Assembly: GCA_024401055.1 (NCBI GenBank)
Contig: JAKSLT010000004.1
Location: 1 to 57,943 of the forward strand
Origin: Bacteroidaceae bacterium
Lineage (GTDB): Bacteria > Bacteroidota > Bacteroidia > Bacteroidales > Bacteroidaceae
Direction of reading: 5' to 3'
Length of the DNA stretch: 57,943 nucleotides
Below, in pieces: positions 18,581-28,208 of the stretch. Numbering within the stretch: position 1 is the first letter of the stretch; each line of letters opens with the position of its first letter. The notes beneath the pieces are model-generated. The model had not been told where the DNA came from. It did no database searches and saw only the letters and a program-made list of their open reading frames with translations. Position numbers and translations under genes: made by a program.

Positions 18581-19420
18581 TTATCGCGCGATGATGACAT
18601 TGGGGACGGTGCGCTCGCCTTGATGGTCGAAGTGGCGATTGTCGGTGGGGTGATTGACGACGCCGGTAGCCGCGTTCCACAGCGTGGAAGAGCCGCCGCC
18701 GTCGAGGTTGATGGCTTCCACGAGACCGAGATAGCGCGCAAGGGCTGCCATCTCGGGAATGGTGGCTCCCGCGGACTGATCGGGGGCGCGGCCATCGACC
18801 ACTACCATGTATATCCACCCCTCGCGGTCGTAGCCCAACATCGTGCGCGGATGGCGGGTCGCATCGAAGGAACTTGTTCGGGAGGCCGTGAGGTCGCGGC
18901 CTTCTTCTATGAGGACGGGGCCGGACACAATGGCGTCCTTCCAGCCCTCGGTGGCGCGTTCATAGTCGGCTGGCTGCACGGAGACGATGTCGATGCGACG
19001 GCCGTGGCTGCGGAACATGACGGCTCCGTCGCAACGGCAGAGCTCGCCCTCCGCAGTGTGGCCGTATGTGCGGCCGTGCGCCTTGAGAAAGGTGGCGGGC
19101 GTGAGGCGCTTCATGTCGAAATAGCTGGCATTGACGGCCAGGCGGGCCTTGTGCTGCCGGGCCAGACGGCTCGTGGGGGCTGCGCTCTCGCCCGGGGCGT
19201 GGACGACGCGCGTCCTGAACTTGCGGGCGGGATAGCGTGCCACGGAGATATACTGCGTGGCGCCGAAGAGCGTGAGACTGGCGGCCCCCACCTGTGCATG
19301 CCCCACCTTCTGCCATTGCCATGCGGCGCGGACGACGGCAAGGGAGTCGGCAGTGCTCTGCGCACGGACAACGGCGAGAGCACAAAAGGACAGGACGATG
19401 ACAATGAAGGCTTTTTTCAT
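18581..19420 (-). CDS. Secreted phosphodiester glycosidase family (NAGPA domain)
   Basis: 279 residues with signal peptide MKKAFIVIVLSFCALAVVRA. The NAGPA domain fills the mature protein: LAVNASYFD near 95, VSGPVLIEEG, MLGYDREGWIYMVVVDGR, and the family signature AINLDGGGSSTLW. Animal members uncover mannose-6-phosphate; bacterial ones act on phosphodiester-linked sugars in envelopes or spores, substrate here unknown. It starts 34 bp after nrnA and is probably cotranscribed with it. Confidence 0.87.
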   Translation of the reverse strand: MKKAFIVIVLSFCALAVVRAQSTADSLAVVRAAWQWQKVGHAQVGAASLTLFGATQYISVARYPARKFRTRVVHAPGESAAPTSRLARQHKARLAVNASYFDMKRLTPATFLKAHGRTYGHTAEGELCRCDGAVMFRSHGRRIDIVSVQPADYERATEGWKDAIVSGPVLIEEGRDLTASRTSSFDATRHPRTMLGYDREGWIYMVVVDGRAPDQSAGATIPEMAALARYLGLVEAINLDGGGSSTLWNAATGVVNHPTDNRHFDHQGERTVPNVIIAR

Positions 19421-19454
19421 GTTATTTCTACAGGGGCGGCTGGCGCGTGATGAT

Positions 19455-20525
19455 TTATTTCGCCGCGTCGCTGCTCTCCGCGGGTACTCCGGTGAGGAGT
19501 TCGGCGTAGGCCTCGATGGCTTTCTCTACGGTCTGCACGGCGTCCTCGATAGGGAACGGGAGTTCGCCGCCGGCGGCGTTGAGATGGCCGCCACCGTTGA
19601 AAAAGTCCTCGGCCATGCGGTTGCAAGGGAAGTCATTGACGGAACGGAGGCTGACCCTGACGACCTCGCGCTCGGTGTCCTCGCGCAGGGAGACGCTCAA
19701 CTTCATCCCCTTGATTTGCAAGGGCATATTGACGAGTCCCTCGGCGTCTCCGCGGATGTAGTGGTAGTCGGTGAGCTCCTGGCGCGTGATTGTGAAGAGC
19801 GCGGCGTGCTTGTCGGGGAAGGTGACGAGCTTATCGCCGAGCACGTGCCCGATGAAGCGCAGGCGGTCCTCGGAATAGGAATAATAGACGTTGCGATAAA
19901 TCTGCCCCTTGTCGATATGCTTGCGCATAAGCATGGAGATAATCTGATAGAGTTCGGGATCGTCGGCGCTCCATGCGAGGTTGCCGGTGTCGGTCATGAT
20001 GCCGCAATAGAGGCAAGTGGCGGCAGAGCGCGTCATCTGGGGCCAGCCGCCGAGCTGCATGATGAGACGGAACACCACTTCGGCACTGCTGGAAGCCTTG
20101 GGCCGGCTGACGAGCATGGCTGTGGCGAGGGCTGGGTCGGGGTTGGTGTGGTGGTCGATGACAAGGCGGGGGGCGGGGCATTTCTCCAGCGTCTGCTGCA
20201 TATTCTGCACGCGCGAAGCTTCGCCGAAGTCAATGCAGCACACGAGGTCGGCCTTGGCGAAGGCTTCCTCCACCGGTCCGGGGCGGTCAATGAAATGCTG
20301 CACGCGATAGTAGCCGGGGAGCCACTTGAGGAAGTCAGGGCAATGGTTGGGCATCACGACGGTGGGCTCCTTACCGAGACGATAGAGATAGTCGGCCCAG
20401 CCGAGGCATGAGCCCATGGCGTCGCCATCGGGGGAAACGTGGCCGCAAACTACGATGTGCTGAGCATCGCGCAGAAGCGTCATCAGCTGCGTGAGCTCTT
20501 TATCGGAGAGAATGTTTTTTATCAT
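19455..20525 (-). CDS. DHH/DHHA1 phosphoesterase, NrnA-like
   Basis: 356 residues. DHH motifs I-IV are visible: HVSPDGDAMGS, CIDFGEASR, VIDHHTNP and a Thr-Asp motif in MTDTGN; DHHA1 ends in GGGHLNAAGG. NrnA proteins degrade 2-4 nt RNAs and dephosphorylate pAp in the cytosol. Downstream of rpe on the same strand, separated by a repeat-rich 130 bp. Confidence 0.9.
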   Translation of the reverse strand: MIKNILSDKELTQLMTLLRDAQHIVVCGHVSPDGDAMGSCLGWADYLYRLGKEPTVVMPNHCPDFLKWLPGYYRVQHFIDRPGPVEEAFAKADLVCCIDFGEASRVQNMQQTLEKCPAPRLVIDHHTNPDPALATAMLVSRPKASSSAEVVFRLIMQLGGWPQMTRSAATCLYCGIMTDTGNLAWSADDPELYQIISMLMRKHIDKGQIYRNVYYSYSEDRLRFIGHVLGDKLVTFPDKHAALFTITRQELTDYHYIRGDAEGLVNMPLQIKGMKLSVSLREDTEREVVRVSLRSVNDFPCNRMAEDFFNGGGHLNAAGGELPFPIEDAVQTVEKAIEAYAELLTGVPAESSDAAK

Positions 20526-20530
20526 TAGTG

Positions 20531-20656
20531 TGAATTAGCAAATTAGCAAATGTGAGAATTAGCAAATTAGCAAACGTGAGAATTAGCAAATTATATTGTC
20601 TGTCCGCAGGGCATTTCCGAATTTGCTAATTTCCAAATTTGCTAATTTGCTAATTT
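20531..20656. repeat. AATTAGCAAA repeat cluster forming an inverted pair
   Basis: GAATTAGCAAATTAGCAAA words at 20531-20592, then the opposite strand form (TTTGCTAATTTCC...) at 20620-20656. The two halves can pair around a 30-nt loop. Placed right after the rpe stop, it may act as a terminator-like hairpin. The same words recur at 44041-44064, 45455-45490 and 45836-45868. Confidence 0.75.
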
Positions 20657-20657
20657 C

Positions 20658-21308
20658 CTACTGTGAAAGCGATTTCAGGAAACTGATTTCCTCCTGGGGA
20701 TTGTCGGCCTTGAAGATGGCGTTGCCGGCTACGAGGCAGTCGGCGCCGACATCGGCGAGGAGGGGTGCCGTGGTGCGGTTTACACCGCCGTCTATCTGGA
20801 TGAGGGCCTTCGCTCCCTTGCGCTGGATGAGCTCGCGCAGACGGCGGCACTTTTCGGGCGTGGCGTCGATGAACTTCTGGCCGCCGAAGCCGGGATTGAC
20901 GCTCATGAGGAGCACGAGGTCCACGTCGCAGATGATGTCCTCCAGCACGCTGACGGGCGTGGCGGGATTGAGCGTGACGCCGGCCATCATGCCGGCATCG
21001 TGAATCTGGCTGATGACGCGATGGAGGTGGGTGCAGGCCTCGTAGTGGACATTCATTATTTTGGCACCGAGGGCTGCGACTTCGCCGACGAACTTCTGCG
21101 GCTCCACAATCATGAGGTGGACGTCGAGGGGCTTCCCGGCATACTGGGCGATGGCCTTCATTACGGGGAAACCGAAGGATATGTTGGGCACAAACACGCC
21201 GTCCATCACGTCGAGGTGGAACCAGTCGCACGAAGAGCGGTTGAGCATTTCGATGTCGCGCGACAGATGCGCGAAGTCGGCACTGAGAAGGGAGGGAGAG
21301 ACTATCAT
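20658..21308 (-). CDS. rpe: Ribulose-phosphate 3-epimerase
   Basis: 216 residues starting MIVSPSLLSADFAHL; six codons further upstream in frame come from the adjoining repeat and are excluded. TIM barrel with HLDVMDGVFVPN (metal-binding His and Asp), DVHLMI, and MSVNPGFGGQKF. Interconverts Ru5P and Xu5P in the pentose phosphate pathway. A palindromic element starts 5 bp upstream of the ATG. Confidence 0.95.
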   Translation of the reverse strand: MIVSPSLLSADFAHLSRDIEMLNRSSCDWFHLDVMDGVFVPNISFGFPVMKAIAQYAGKPLDVHLMIVEPQKFVGEVAALGAKIMNVHYEACTHLHRVISQIHDAGMMAGVTLNPATPVSVLEDIICDVDLVLLMSVNPGFGGQKFIDATPEKCRRLRELIQRKGAKALIQIDGGVNRTTAPLLADVGADCLVAGNAIFKADNPQEEISFLKSLSQ

Positions 21309-21312
21309 AGTA

Positions 21313-21419
21313 TAAGCCCCCTTCAACTCCCCCTTTGGGGGAGAGCTGCAAGTAGGGGCGTGTCTTGGTTATTAAATCGATAAGGGGTTCTCCCCCCAAG
21401 GGGGAGTTGAAGGGGCTTA
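21313..21419. mobile_element. 107-bp inverted-repeat element next to rpe
   Basis: Left arm 21314-21344 (AAGCCCCCTTCAACTCCCCC start) and right arm 21389-21419 are near-perfect inverted copies of 31 bp; each arm also has a small CCCCCTTTGGGGG hairpin. The interior has GGGGCGTGTCTTGG, also seen in the element at 3478. The half sequence recurs inside clpC. The remaining gap to 21690 shows no gene I can support. Confidence 0.75.
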
Positions 21420-21692
21420 GCACGAGCCCTGAGGGGCTGGACAATCGGCATCGGTCCTCTCGCTGAGCGGACGATACAATCGTGCGAAGGCGCGCAGAAA
21501 GTTTATTGTCTCCTGGCGCGGGGAGACCAGAGCGGGAGTAGAGTTTATCATAGGCTATAAGGCTTCGTTTGTCTATATAACGCGCCAACGCCCATTTTAT
21601 TGTGAAAAGATGAAAAAATATAGGAAATGGTCCTTCCGCGCACGCGTATATATATAAATAAGGTGCGAAAAGCTATAGATAAGATACGAAAA

Positions 21693-21748
21693 ACACGACA
21701 TTCCCGGTACGGTCCTTCCGAGGAGAAGGTGCTCCGTGAATGCCGTGT
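21693..21748 (-). terminator. Terminator of the glycogen/mutarotase run
   Basis: Minus-strand stem ACACGGCATTC / GAATGTCGTGT (one G-T type mismatch), about 34-nt loop with further pairing, followed by TTTTTCG. It lies 60 bp past the mutarotase stop. Confidence 0.75.
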
Positions 21749-21808
21749 CTTTGGTGAATAGAAATATATGTGCGAGGGGGAGAACCGGGGCGGCCCGCCG
21801 CCGAAGGG

Positions 21809-22183
21809 CTAATACAGATGGAACATGCGCTCCATCATCTGCCACTTCTCCTCGCTCTTCTGTCCGGGCTCACACTGCTGGAATTCAGCCATGAAGTCCT
21901 CCCATTCGCTCTGGCGGGGGCCGGCGGCCATCTGGGCCATGGCGGCATCCCAGTCGAGGTCGGCGGGGGCTTCGCATATCATGACAAGGCGCGTGCCGAG
22001 GATATAGATTTCCATCTCCAGCAGGCCGCAGTCCTTGATGCCTTGCAGTATCTCGGGCCATATCTGACCCTCGGAGTGGCGGCGGCGATACTCGGCGATG
22101 AGTTCGGGCTTATAGCGCAGATCCATGGTCTGCACCCAGCGCTTTACGGGGCCGGAATATTGTTTCTGGGGATATCCTTCCAT
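21809..22183 (-). CDS. L-rhamnose mutarotase family protein
   Basis: 124 residues. RhaM/DUF718 pattern: LRYKPELIAEYRRRH with the conserved Tyr/His, IWPEILQGIKDCG, EIYILGTRLVMICEA, and C-terminal FHLY. The family interconverts anomers of rhamnose or fucose. It follows glycogen phosphorylase by 39 bp on the same strand, with no rhamnose genes beside it, so its sugar is uncertain. Confidence 0.85.
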   Translation of the reverse strand: MEGYPQKQYSGPVKRWVQTMDLRYKPELIAEYRRRHSEGQIWPEILQGIKDCGLLEMEIYILGTRLVMICEAPADLDWDAAMAQMAAGPRQSEWEDFMAEFQQCEPGQKSEEKWQMMERMFHLY

Positions 22184-22222
22184 AAGCAGTCGTTTTGAAA
22201 TGAAAGAGTTATGCTGCAGGAA

Positions 22223-24859
22223 TTACACGAACCACTTTACATAGTTCATATCCTGACGGTGGGGCATCTCCGCGTGCTTGGGGTACATGCGATAGGCCAC
22301 CTTGAAGGCGCCGGCCAAATCGATGACAGCGTTAAGCTCGAAGGTGTAGAGGTTGTTCTCGTGGCCGGTCATCTGCATGGGATAGGTCTTGTAGATAACG
22401 TCCTCGTTGGTCTGGGGATCCGCGGTGAGCACCACGCAGTCGATGCCAACGGCGTCGTCGAGGCCTTGCTCGTCGATGACGTACTTCACATAGAACTCCT
22501 TGTCGCTGACGAGGGTGCCTTCGTTGAGGTTTTCGCTGCGCTCGCTGCCCACCACGTTGATGGCGTCCCAGCGCTCAGCCACGAGTTCCTTCCAGGCTGC
22601 AATTTCGCGGGCCTTCTGGCAGTTGTTGGCGGCAATTCTGTGGAAGCGCTCGGCCTGGGGATTGTAGAAACGCTCGTAGTAGTCGTCGAGCTGGCGCTTC
22701 ATGGTATAGTGAGGGGCAATCTGGGCGATGCTGTTCTTGACGGTCTGCACCCACTTCTCGCTGTAGCCCTTCTCGTTGCGGTCGTAGTAGCAGGGGATGA
22801 TTTCCTGCTCGAGGAGCTTATAGACCGTGGAAGCGTCAAGGCGATCCTGATGATCCTGGTTCTGATAGGTGCGGCGGTCGGTGAGGGCCCATCCGGCACC
22901 CTCGCGATAGCCTTCATACCACCAGCCATCAAGCACGGAGAGGTTCACTACGCCGTTCATCAGGGCCTTCTCGCCGCTGGTGCCGGAGGCCTCCAGGGGA
23001 CGGGTGGGCATGTTCATCCAGATGTCAACGCCGGTTACGAGGCGGCGGGCCAGCTCCATGTCATAGTTGTCGAGGAAGATAATCTTGCCGATGAACTCGG
23101 GGCGCTGGCTTATCTCATATATCATCTTGATGAGGCCTTGTCCGGCGCCGTCGGCGGGGTGTGCCTTGCCGGCAAAGAGGAACTGCACGGGGCGTTCGGG
23201 GTCGTTGACGATCTTGGCCAGACGGTCGAGGTCGGAGAAGAGCAGGTGTGCGCGCTTATAGGTGGCGAAGCGGCGGGCAAAGCCAATAATGAGGGCGTTG
23301 GGGTTTATATTGTCGAGCAGGCTGACGACGCGGCCGGGGTCGCCCTGATTCTTGAGCCAGTTCTCGCGGAAACGGGCACGGATGTACTTCACGAGCTTTT
23401 CCTTGAGGGCGCAGCGCGTTTCCCACACCACTTCATCGGGCACGTTGTATATATTCTCCCAGATGCTCTGGTTGCTCTGGTCGGACATCCAGTCCTTGCC
23501 GAAATACTTATTATATACAGCCTTCCATTCGCGAGCGCTCCAAGTGGGGAAATGAACACCGTTGGTAACGTAGCCTACGTGACTTTCGTCGGGGTTGACG
23601 TCATAGAGTTTGAAGTATTCGTCGTGAGAGAGAATGCTGTGGTCGCGGCGGATTTCGCGGGGCATATAGCCGGGCCAGATACCCTGGAACATGAGCTCGC
23701 TCACCTTGCCGTGGAGCCAGCTTACGCCGTTCACTTCCTGGCAGGTCTTGCAGAGGAACGTGCTCATGCAGAATTTCTCGCCCTTGTCCTCAGGATTGGT
23801 GCGGCCGAGGCCCATGAAGTCGTCCCAGGTGATACCGAGTTTAGCGGGATACTGGTCCATGTACTTGGCGAAGAGGCCTTCCTCAAAGTAATCGTGGCCG
23901 GCGGGCACGGGAGTGTGGACGGTGTAGAGCGAAGAGGCACGCACGAGTTCGAGGGCCTCGGTGAAGTTCATGCCCTGCGCCACGTAATCTACGAGACGCT
24001 GGACGTTGCAGAGGGCGGCGTGGCCTTCGTTGCAGTGGTAGATATCCTTCTTGATGCCAAGGCGCTGCAGGGCCAGCATGCCGCCGATGCCGAGCAGGTA
24101 CTCCTGCTTGAGACGGTTCTCCCACTCGCCGCCGTAGAGGGCGTGGGTGATGTTGCGGTCGTACTCGGAGTTCATGCCGTTGTCGGTGTCGAGTAGGTAG
24201 AGGCTGATGCGGCCCACGTTGGCCTTCCACAGGGAGGCATAGACGGTGTAGTTGGGGAAGGGCACGTCAATGACAATCTGCTTGCCGTTCTCGTCGAGGA
24301 CGCGCTCCACGGGGAGGTTGTCGAAGTTTTCGGCCTTGTATTCGGCAATCTGCTGGCCGTCCATGGAGAGGCTCTGGGTGAAGTAGCCATAGCGATAGAG
24401 GAAGCCGACGGCACACATGTCAACATTGCTGTCGGAAGCCTCTTTCAGGTAGTCGCCGGCGAGGATGCCGAGGCCGCCGGAGTAAATCTTCAGCACGTGG
24501 CTGATACCGTATTCCATGCAGAAGTAAGCCACCGAGGCGCGGTTGGCGTCGGGCTTCACGTCCATGTAGGTACGGAAATCGTTATAGACCTTGTCCATTG
24601 CCTTGATGAGCTCGGGGTTGGTCTCCATCTCCTTCAGGCGCTTGTAGCTGATTGCGGCGAGGAGCTCGATGGGGTTCTTGCCCACCTTTCTCCACAGTTC
24701 GGGATCGAGGCTCTTGAAGAGGTCGCGGGCGTCGGAATTCCATACCCACCAGAGGTTGTGGGCGATTTCGTCTAACTTCTTGAGTGAGGTGGGAATGTGA
24801 CTCTTCACGGTCACGGTCTTCCACTGAGGCTGGTTTGCCTTTACAATTTGGACTTTCAT
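22223..24859 (-). CDS. glgP: Alpha-glucan (glycogen) phosphorylase
   Basis: 878 residues; the short bacterial type with an N-terminal DUF3417 region ([13 protein letters not shown]). Seen: active-site region [27 protein letters not shown], and the PLP-lysine segment [14 protein letters not shown]. Releases glucose-1-phosphate from glycogen or maltodextrin. Starts 36 bp after the glycogen synthase gene; a storage-and-release pair. Confidence 0.93.
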   Translation of the reverse strand: MKVQIVKANQPQWKTVTVKSHIPTSLKKLDEIAHNLWWVWNSDARDLFKSLDPELWRKVGKNPIELLAAISYKRLKEMETNPELIKAMDKVYNDFRTYMDVKPDANRASVAYFCMEYGISHVLKIYSGGLGILAGDYLKEASDSNVDMCAVGFLYRYGYFTQSLSMDGQQIAEYKAENFDNLPVERVLDENGKQIVIDVPFPNYTVYASLWKANVGRISLYLLDTDNGMNSEYDRNITHALYGGEWENRLKQEYLLGIGGMLALQRLGIKKDIYHCNEGHAALCNVQRLVDYVAQGMNFTEALELVRASSLYTVHTPVPAGHDYFEEGLFAKYMDQYPAKLGITWDDFMGLGRTNPEDKGEKFCMSTFLCKTCQEVNGVSWLHGKVSELMFQGIWPGYMPREIRRDHSILSHDEYFKLYDVNPDESHVGYVTNGVHFPTWSAREWKAVYNKYFGKDWMSDQSNQSIWENIYNVPDEVVWETRCALKEKLVKYIRARFRENWLKNQGDPGRVVSLLDNINPNALIIGFARRFATYKRAHLLFSDLDRLAKIVNDPERPVQFLFAGKAHPADGAGQGLIKMIYEISQRPEFIGKIIFLDNYDMELARRLVTGVDIWMNMPTRPLEASGTSGEKALMNGVVNLSVLDGWWYEGYREGAGWALTDRRTYQNQDHQDRLDASTVYKLLEQEIIPCYYDRNEKGYSEKWVQTVKNSIAQIAPHYTMKRQLDDYYERFYNPQAERFHRIAANNCQKAREIAAWKELVAERWDAINVVGSERSENLNEGTLVSDKEFYVKYVIDEQGLDDAVGIDCVVLTADPQTNEDVIYKTYPMQMTGHENNLYTFELNAVIDLAGAFKVAYRMYPKHAEMPHRQDMNYVKWFV

Positions 24860-24895
24860 ATTTCGTAGTAAATGTTATTGTCTGTTTATGGTCTT

Positions 24896-26548
24896 TTACT
24901 TCTGCATGGCCACGGCGTAGGCCTGCTTGTAGTAGGCTATGAAGTTCTTCCATTCTGCCTTGGCGGCGATGGCGGCAGCCTTGCGACGGATGGCATCGCG
25001 CCTTGTCTTGGGCAGGCGCAGCATGTGTTCTATATCGGCGGCAATCCGTGCGGCCACCTCGTAATAGTTGCTGTCATCGCGGTGGATGACGCTCACGCCG
25101 TCTTCCAGCGTTCCGGCATGGCCGAGCTCACTGTCCACCCATTGTCCGAAGCCGCTCAGATCCGTGGTGACGGTAGGCACGCGGAAGGCGGTGGACTCCA
25201 GCGGCGTGTAGCCCCAAGGCTCATAATACGAGGGATATACGGCAAGGTCATTGGCCGAGAGCAGTTCGTAGTACGGCAGGTTGAAGATGCCGTCGCGCCC
25301 CTCCAGGTAGCAGGGCACGAGAACGACCTTCACGGCGTCGTCCTTACCGTTGCCGAGACCGAGGGAGCGAATCATCTGCAAGATTCGGTCTTCATCCGTA
25401 TTATACAAGTAATGCGTGAGCTGCGGATTGGGAAGCGCGCTGTCGCCGAACTCACTCACCTGCTCTAATCTGAGGCGAAGGTCCTCGCGAGGGCCGAGCA
25501 GCCAACACGGTACCTCTATAAGGCTCACGACCTGCGTGCCGGCTTTGCCGTTGTCCTTCAGTCGGGCGTTGAGTTGGGCCATGGCCTCAATGTAAACGTC
25601 GAAGCCCTTGCAGCGGAAGTCGTTGCGGCCACTCGTGGAGACTATCAGCGTGTCGTCGTTCAGCCTTTCACCACACAGCGCCTCCACGATGTCCAGAATG
25701 CGGCGGCGTGCATTTGCGCGGACGGCGTTGAAGCGCGCGCCTTTGGGCACGAAGTCCTTCTCAAAGCCGTTTGGCAGCACCACGTCCGGTGTCTTGTCCA
25801 ACAGCTGTTGGCATTCGCGCGCCGTGAATGTGCTCACGGTGGTGAAGCAGTCGGCTTGGTGGGCACTTTGTTTCTCTATGCTGTGCTTGGCTTCCATATT
25901 GAGTTCACGCGCCATCTGGTCGCCGTTGTAGCCTTTGAAGTAGGCGTACAGTTGCTTGTCGTTTCCGCAAATGCTGCGGCCGATGCTGGTGGCGTGGGTG
26001 GTAAATATGGTGTGCACTTGCGGGCAGGCTTTCTTAAGGAAGAGCATGCCGAGGCCGGTCATCCACTCATGGGCCTGGTAGATGACGCTTCCCTTTATGA
26101 GCTTCTGCTCTATGAGGGTCTGCGCCAGCTTTCCGGCGGCGTAGCTGAACATCGAGGCTTCGTCGTAGTCGCCGTAGGCGTGCAGGGAATCGACTCCGAA
26201 GAGTTCCCAGGCCTGACCGTAGATGCCGTCCCTCAACGTGAAGAAACGGCTGAAATCCACGAGTATGGCAAGCGGCTCTCCCGGTACGTTCCAACGGCCT
26301 ATGCGGATGCGGTGGCCAGCCTGCTCTGCGGCAGACTTCCATTCCGGCAGCAGCGTGGCGTCTTCCGTGAAGTACTCACACGCTTTCTCTTGCCAGATGT
26401 CGGGGCCGATGAAGACGATCTTGTCGCCGTATTCGCCGCAGAGGGTTTTCGCACGTGAAGAGAGGACGGTGTATATTCCGCCCACCTTATTGCATACTTC
26501 CCAGCTCACTTCTATGATGCAGTCGGGGGCTTTGTGTGATGTTGCCAT
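24896..26548 (-). CDS. Glycogen synthase, GT3-like
   Basis: 550 residues. N-terminal EVSWEVCNKVGGIYTVLSSR is the sugar-nucleotide loop of the eukaryote-like GT3 type rather than of ordinary GlgA. STSGRNDFRCKGFDVYIEA and the catalytic EPWGYTPLE (two Glu, seven apart) are visible. Extends alpha-1,4-glucan chains; GT3 enzymes usually take UDP-glucose. Heads the glycogen run; a TAATTTTG box is 70 bp upstream. Confidence 0.92.
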   Translation of the reverse strand: MATSHKAPDCIIEVSWEVCNKVGGIYTVLSSRAKTLCGEYGDKIVFIGPDIWQEKACEYFTEDATLLPEWKSAAEQAGHRIRIGRWNVPGEPLAILVDFSRFFTLRDGIYGQAWELFGVDSLHAYGDYDEASMFSYAAGKLAQTLIEQKLIKGSVIYQAHEWMTGLGMLFLKKACPQVHTIFTTHATSIGRSICGNDKQLYAYFKGYNGDQMARELNMEAKHSIEKQSAHQADCFTTVSTFTARECQQLLDKTPDVVLPNGFEKDFVPKGARFNAVRANARRRILDIVEALCGERLNDDTLIVSTSGRNDFRCKGFDVYIEAMAQLNARLKDNGKAGTQVVSLIEVPCWLLGPREDLRLRLEQVSEFGDSALPNPQLTHYLYNTDEDRILQMIRSLGLGNGKDDAVKVVLVPCYLEGRDGIFNLPYYELLSANDLAVYPSYYEPWGYTPLESTAFRVPTVTTDLSGFGQWVDSELGHAGTLEDGVSVIHRDDSNYYEVAARIAADIEHMLRLPKTRRDAIRRKAAAIAAKAEWKNFIAYYKQAYAVAMQK

Positions 26549-26618
26549 ATCTTATAATAATGGATACGAGTCACGCGCGCGTTATTATATATAATGTGTG
26601 CCCGTGCTCGAGCCTCTG

Positions 26619-26626
26619 CAAAATTA
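26619..26626 (-). promoter_or_regulatory. -7 box of the glycogen synthase gene
   Basis: TAATTTTG on the minus strand, about 71 bp upstream of the ATG, immediately after the rplT terminator. No good TTTG at the usual distance. Confidence 0.5.
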
Positions 26627-26641
26627 CAAATAAAAATCAAA

Positions 26642-26673
26642 AAACCGCAGACGTGCTTGCGCAAATCTGCGGT
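26642..26673 (-). terminator. Terminator of thrS-infC-rpmI-rplT
   Basis: AACCGCAGA / TCTGCGGTT, 9-bp perfect stem with 14-nt loop, followed on the minus strand by TTTTTTGATTTTT. It lies 25 bp past the rplT stop. Confidence 0.88.
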
Positions 26674-26698
26674 TAAAAGATTTTTCTCGGCGTTTCTG

Positions 26699-27043
26699 TT
26701 ACTTTGCCTTTGCAACGATAGCCTTGAAGGCTTCGGGGTTGTTGATGGCAAGGTCAGCCAGAACCTTACGGTTAATCTCGATGCCGGCCTTGTGGAGGCC
26801 GCCCATGAGCTGGCTGTAGCTGGTGCCCTCAAGGCGGGCAGCAGCATTGATGCGCTGGATCCAGAGAGCGCGGAAATTGCGCTTCTTCGTACGACGGTCA
26901 CGGAAGGCATAGGTCAGACCTTTTTCCCAAGTGTTCTTGGCAACGGTCCATACATTCTTGCGGGCACCATAGTAACCGCGAGTCAACTTCAGAATGTTCT
27001 TGCGCTTAGCGCGAGATGCTACATGATTTACTGAACGAGGCAT
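26699..27043 (-). CDS. rplT: Ribosomal protein L20
   Basis: 114 residues, standard length, starting [19 protein letters not shown]; basic helix, [28 protein letters not shown]. Early-assembly 50S protein and, in many bacteria, a repressor of its own operon. 27 bp after rpmI. Confidence 0.97.
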   Translation of the reverse strand: MPRSVNHVASRAKRKNILKLTRGYYGARKNVWTVAKNTWEKGLTYAFRDRRTKKRNFRALWIQRINAAARLEGTSYSQLMGGLHKAGIEINRKVLADLAINNPEAFKAIVAKAK

Positions 27044-27070
27044 TTCTTCTTAGTTTTTAGCGGTTAAACA

Positions 27071-27268
27071 TTAACGGAGATTCAGGAGTTCGCGCACTTG
27101 CTTCTTGTTGGCACTGTCAACAATGGCAACGTGGTCGAGATTGCGCTTCTGTTTCTTCGTCTTCTTGGTGAGAATGTGGCTGTGATAAGCGTGGTGACGC
27201 TTAATCTTGCCTGTTCCGGTCAGCGTAAAACGCTTCTTTGCGCCGGGGTTTGTCTTTACTTTAGGCAT
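27071..27268 (-). CDS. rpmI: Ribosomal protein L35
   Basis: 65 residues, starting [39 protein letters not shown]. Usual length and place between infC and rplT. The 134-bp gap to infC is AT-rich with TTTTAACTTCTAA words and might hold an operon control signal that I cannot define. Confidence 0.97.
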   Translation of the reverse strand: MPKVKTNPGAKKRFTLTGTGKIKRHHAYHSHILTKKTKKQKRNLDHVAIVDSANKKQVRELLNLR

Positions 27269-27402
27269 TTTGTTAATAATTTATTGATTAATAATGTGCG
27301 GCCGAGCATACCTGAGCTACGGCGCGCGTTAGCTTTTCTTTTCTAATAATACCGTTATCTGCTAAAATTAACTTTTAACTTCTAATTTTTAACTTTTAAC
27401 TT

Positions 27403-28080
27403 CTAAAAGTCGTCTCCTTCGCTGTACGGGCCCTTATATTCTTTCGGGGCCTTCTGCTGGGGCTGCTTCTTCTTGGGCTCTTCGGCAGTGAGGTTCTCGT
27501 CTTCGTCGTCGAAGTCATCGTCAAGCAAGGGCTCGGCGGGCTTCACTGCCTTGGGGGCCGTCTTCTTGGGCGCGATGAACATTATCATGCGCTTGCCCTC
27601 AAGCTGGGGCATCTGCTCTACGCGGCCATATTCTTCCAAATCGTTGGCAAAGCGCAGGAGCAGCACTTCTCCCTGTTCCTTGAAGAGGATGGAACGGCCG
27701 CGGAAGAATACGTAGGCCTTCACTTTGTCGCCTTCGGAGAGGAAACTCTTGGCGTGCTTCAGCTTGAAGTCGTAGTCGTGGTCGTCGGTCTGGGGGCCGA
27801 AGCGGATTTCCTTCACTTCTATCTTCACCTGCTTGGCTTTCATCTCCTTCTGCTTCTTCTTTTGCTGATAGATGAACTTGGAGTACTCTATCATGCGGCA
27901 CACGGGAGGTGCGGCGTTGGGAGAGATTTCTACGAGGTCAAGACCTTTCTGTTCGGCAAGTTGCAGGGCATCGCGGGTTGCCATTACGGTGGACTCAATG
28001 CCGTCGCCGACGATGCGCACCTCGGGCACGCGAATCTGGCGGTTAATGCGGTACTGCTGCTTCAGTTTGTCGTTCTTCAT
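27403..28080 (-). CDS. infC: Translation initiation factor IF-3
   Basis: 225 residues: N domain ([17 protein letters not shown]), lysine-rich linker, C domain ([21 protein letters not shown]...). A C-terminal tail of about 45 residues, acidic then Lys/Gln-rich ([17 protein letters not shown]), makes it longer than the E. coli factor (180). Ends ...YSEGDDF. Starts 128 bp after thrS. Confidence 0.95.
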   Translation of the reverse strand: MKNDKLKQQYRINRQIRVPEVRIVGDGIESTVMATRDALQLAEQKGLDLVEISPNAAPPVCRMIEYSKFIYQQKKKQKEMKAKQVKIEVKEIRFGPQTDDHDYDFKLKHAKSFLSEGDKVKAYVFFRGRSILFKEQGEVLLLRFANDLEEYGRVEQMPQLEGKRMIMFIAPKKTAPKAVKPAEPLLDDDFDDEDENLTAEEPKKKQPQQKAPKEYKGPYSEGDDF

Positions 28081-28118
28081 TCAGTAGTGTTAGAGTGTTG
28101 TGATTTTGAAATCGGGCA

Positions 28119-28149
28119 CAAAATTAATAATAAGCCGTTGAATGGCAAA
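28119..28149 (-). promoter_or_regulatory. Promoter of infC-rpmI-rplT
   Basis: Minus strand: -33 TTTG (28149-28146), 19-nt spacer, -7 TAATTTTG (28126-28119). It lies between thrS and infC, so the ribosomal part can be transcribed independently. Confidence 0.75.
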
Positions 28150-28208
28150 GGAAAACGCCGTTTTTTTTCGCTTTTATGCTATAAACCAACTAAAAGTATT
28201 ACTTCGGG

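Noticed and set aside
20650-21588. Minus-strand frame of about 310 codons overlapping rpe
   Set aside because: It runs through a palindromic element and then the wrong frame of rpe. Its first 50 codons (21588-21440) show no family or promoter.
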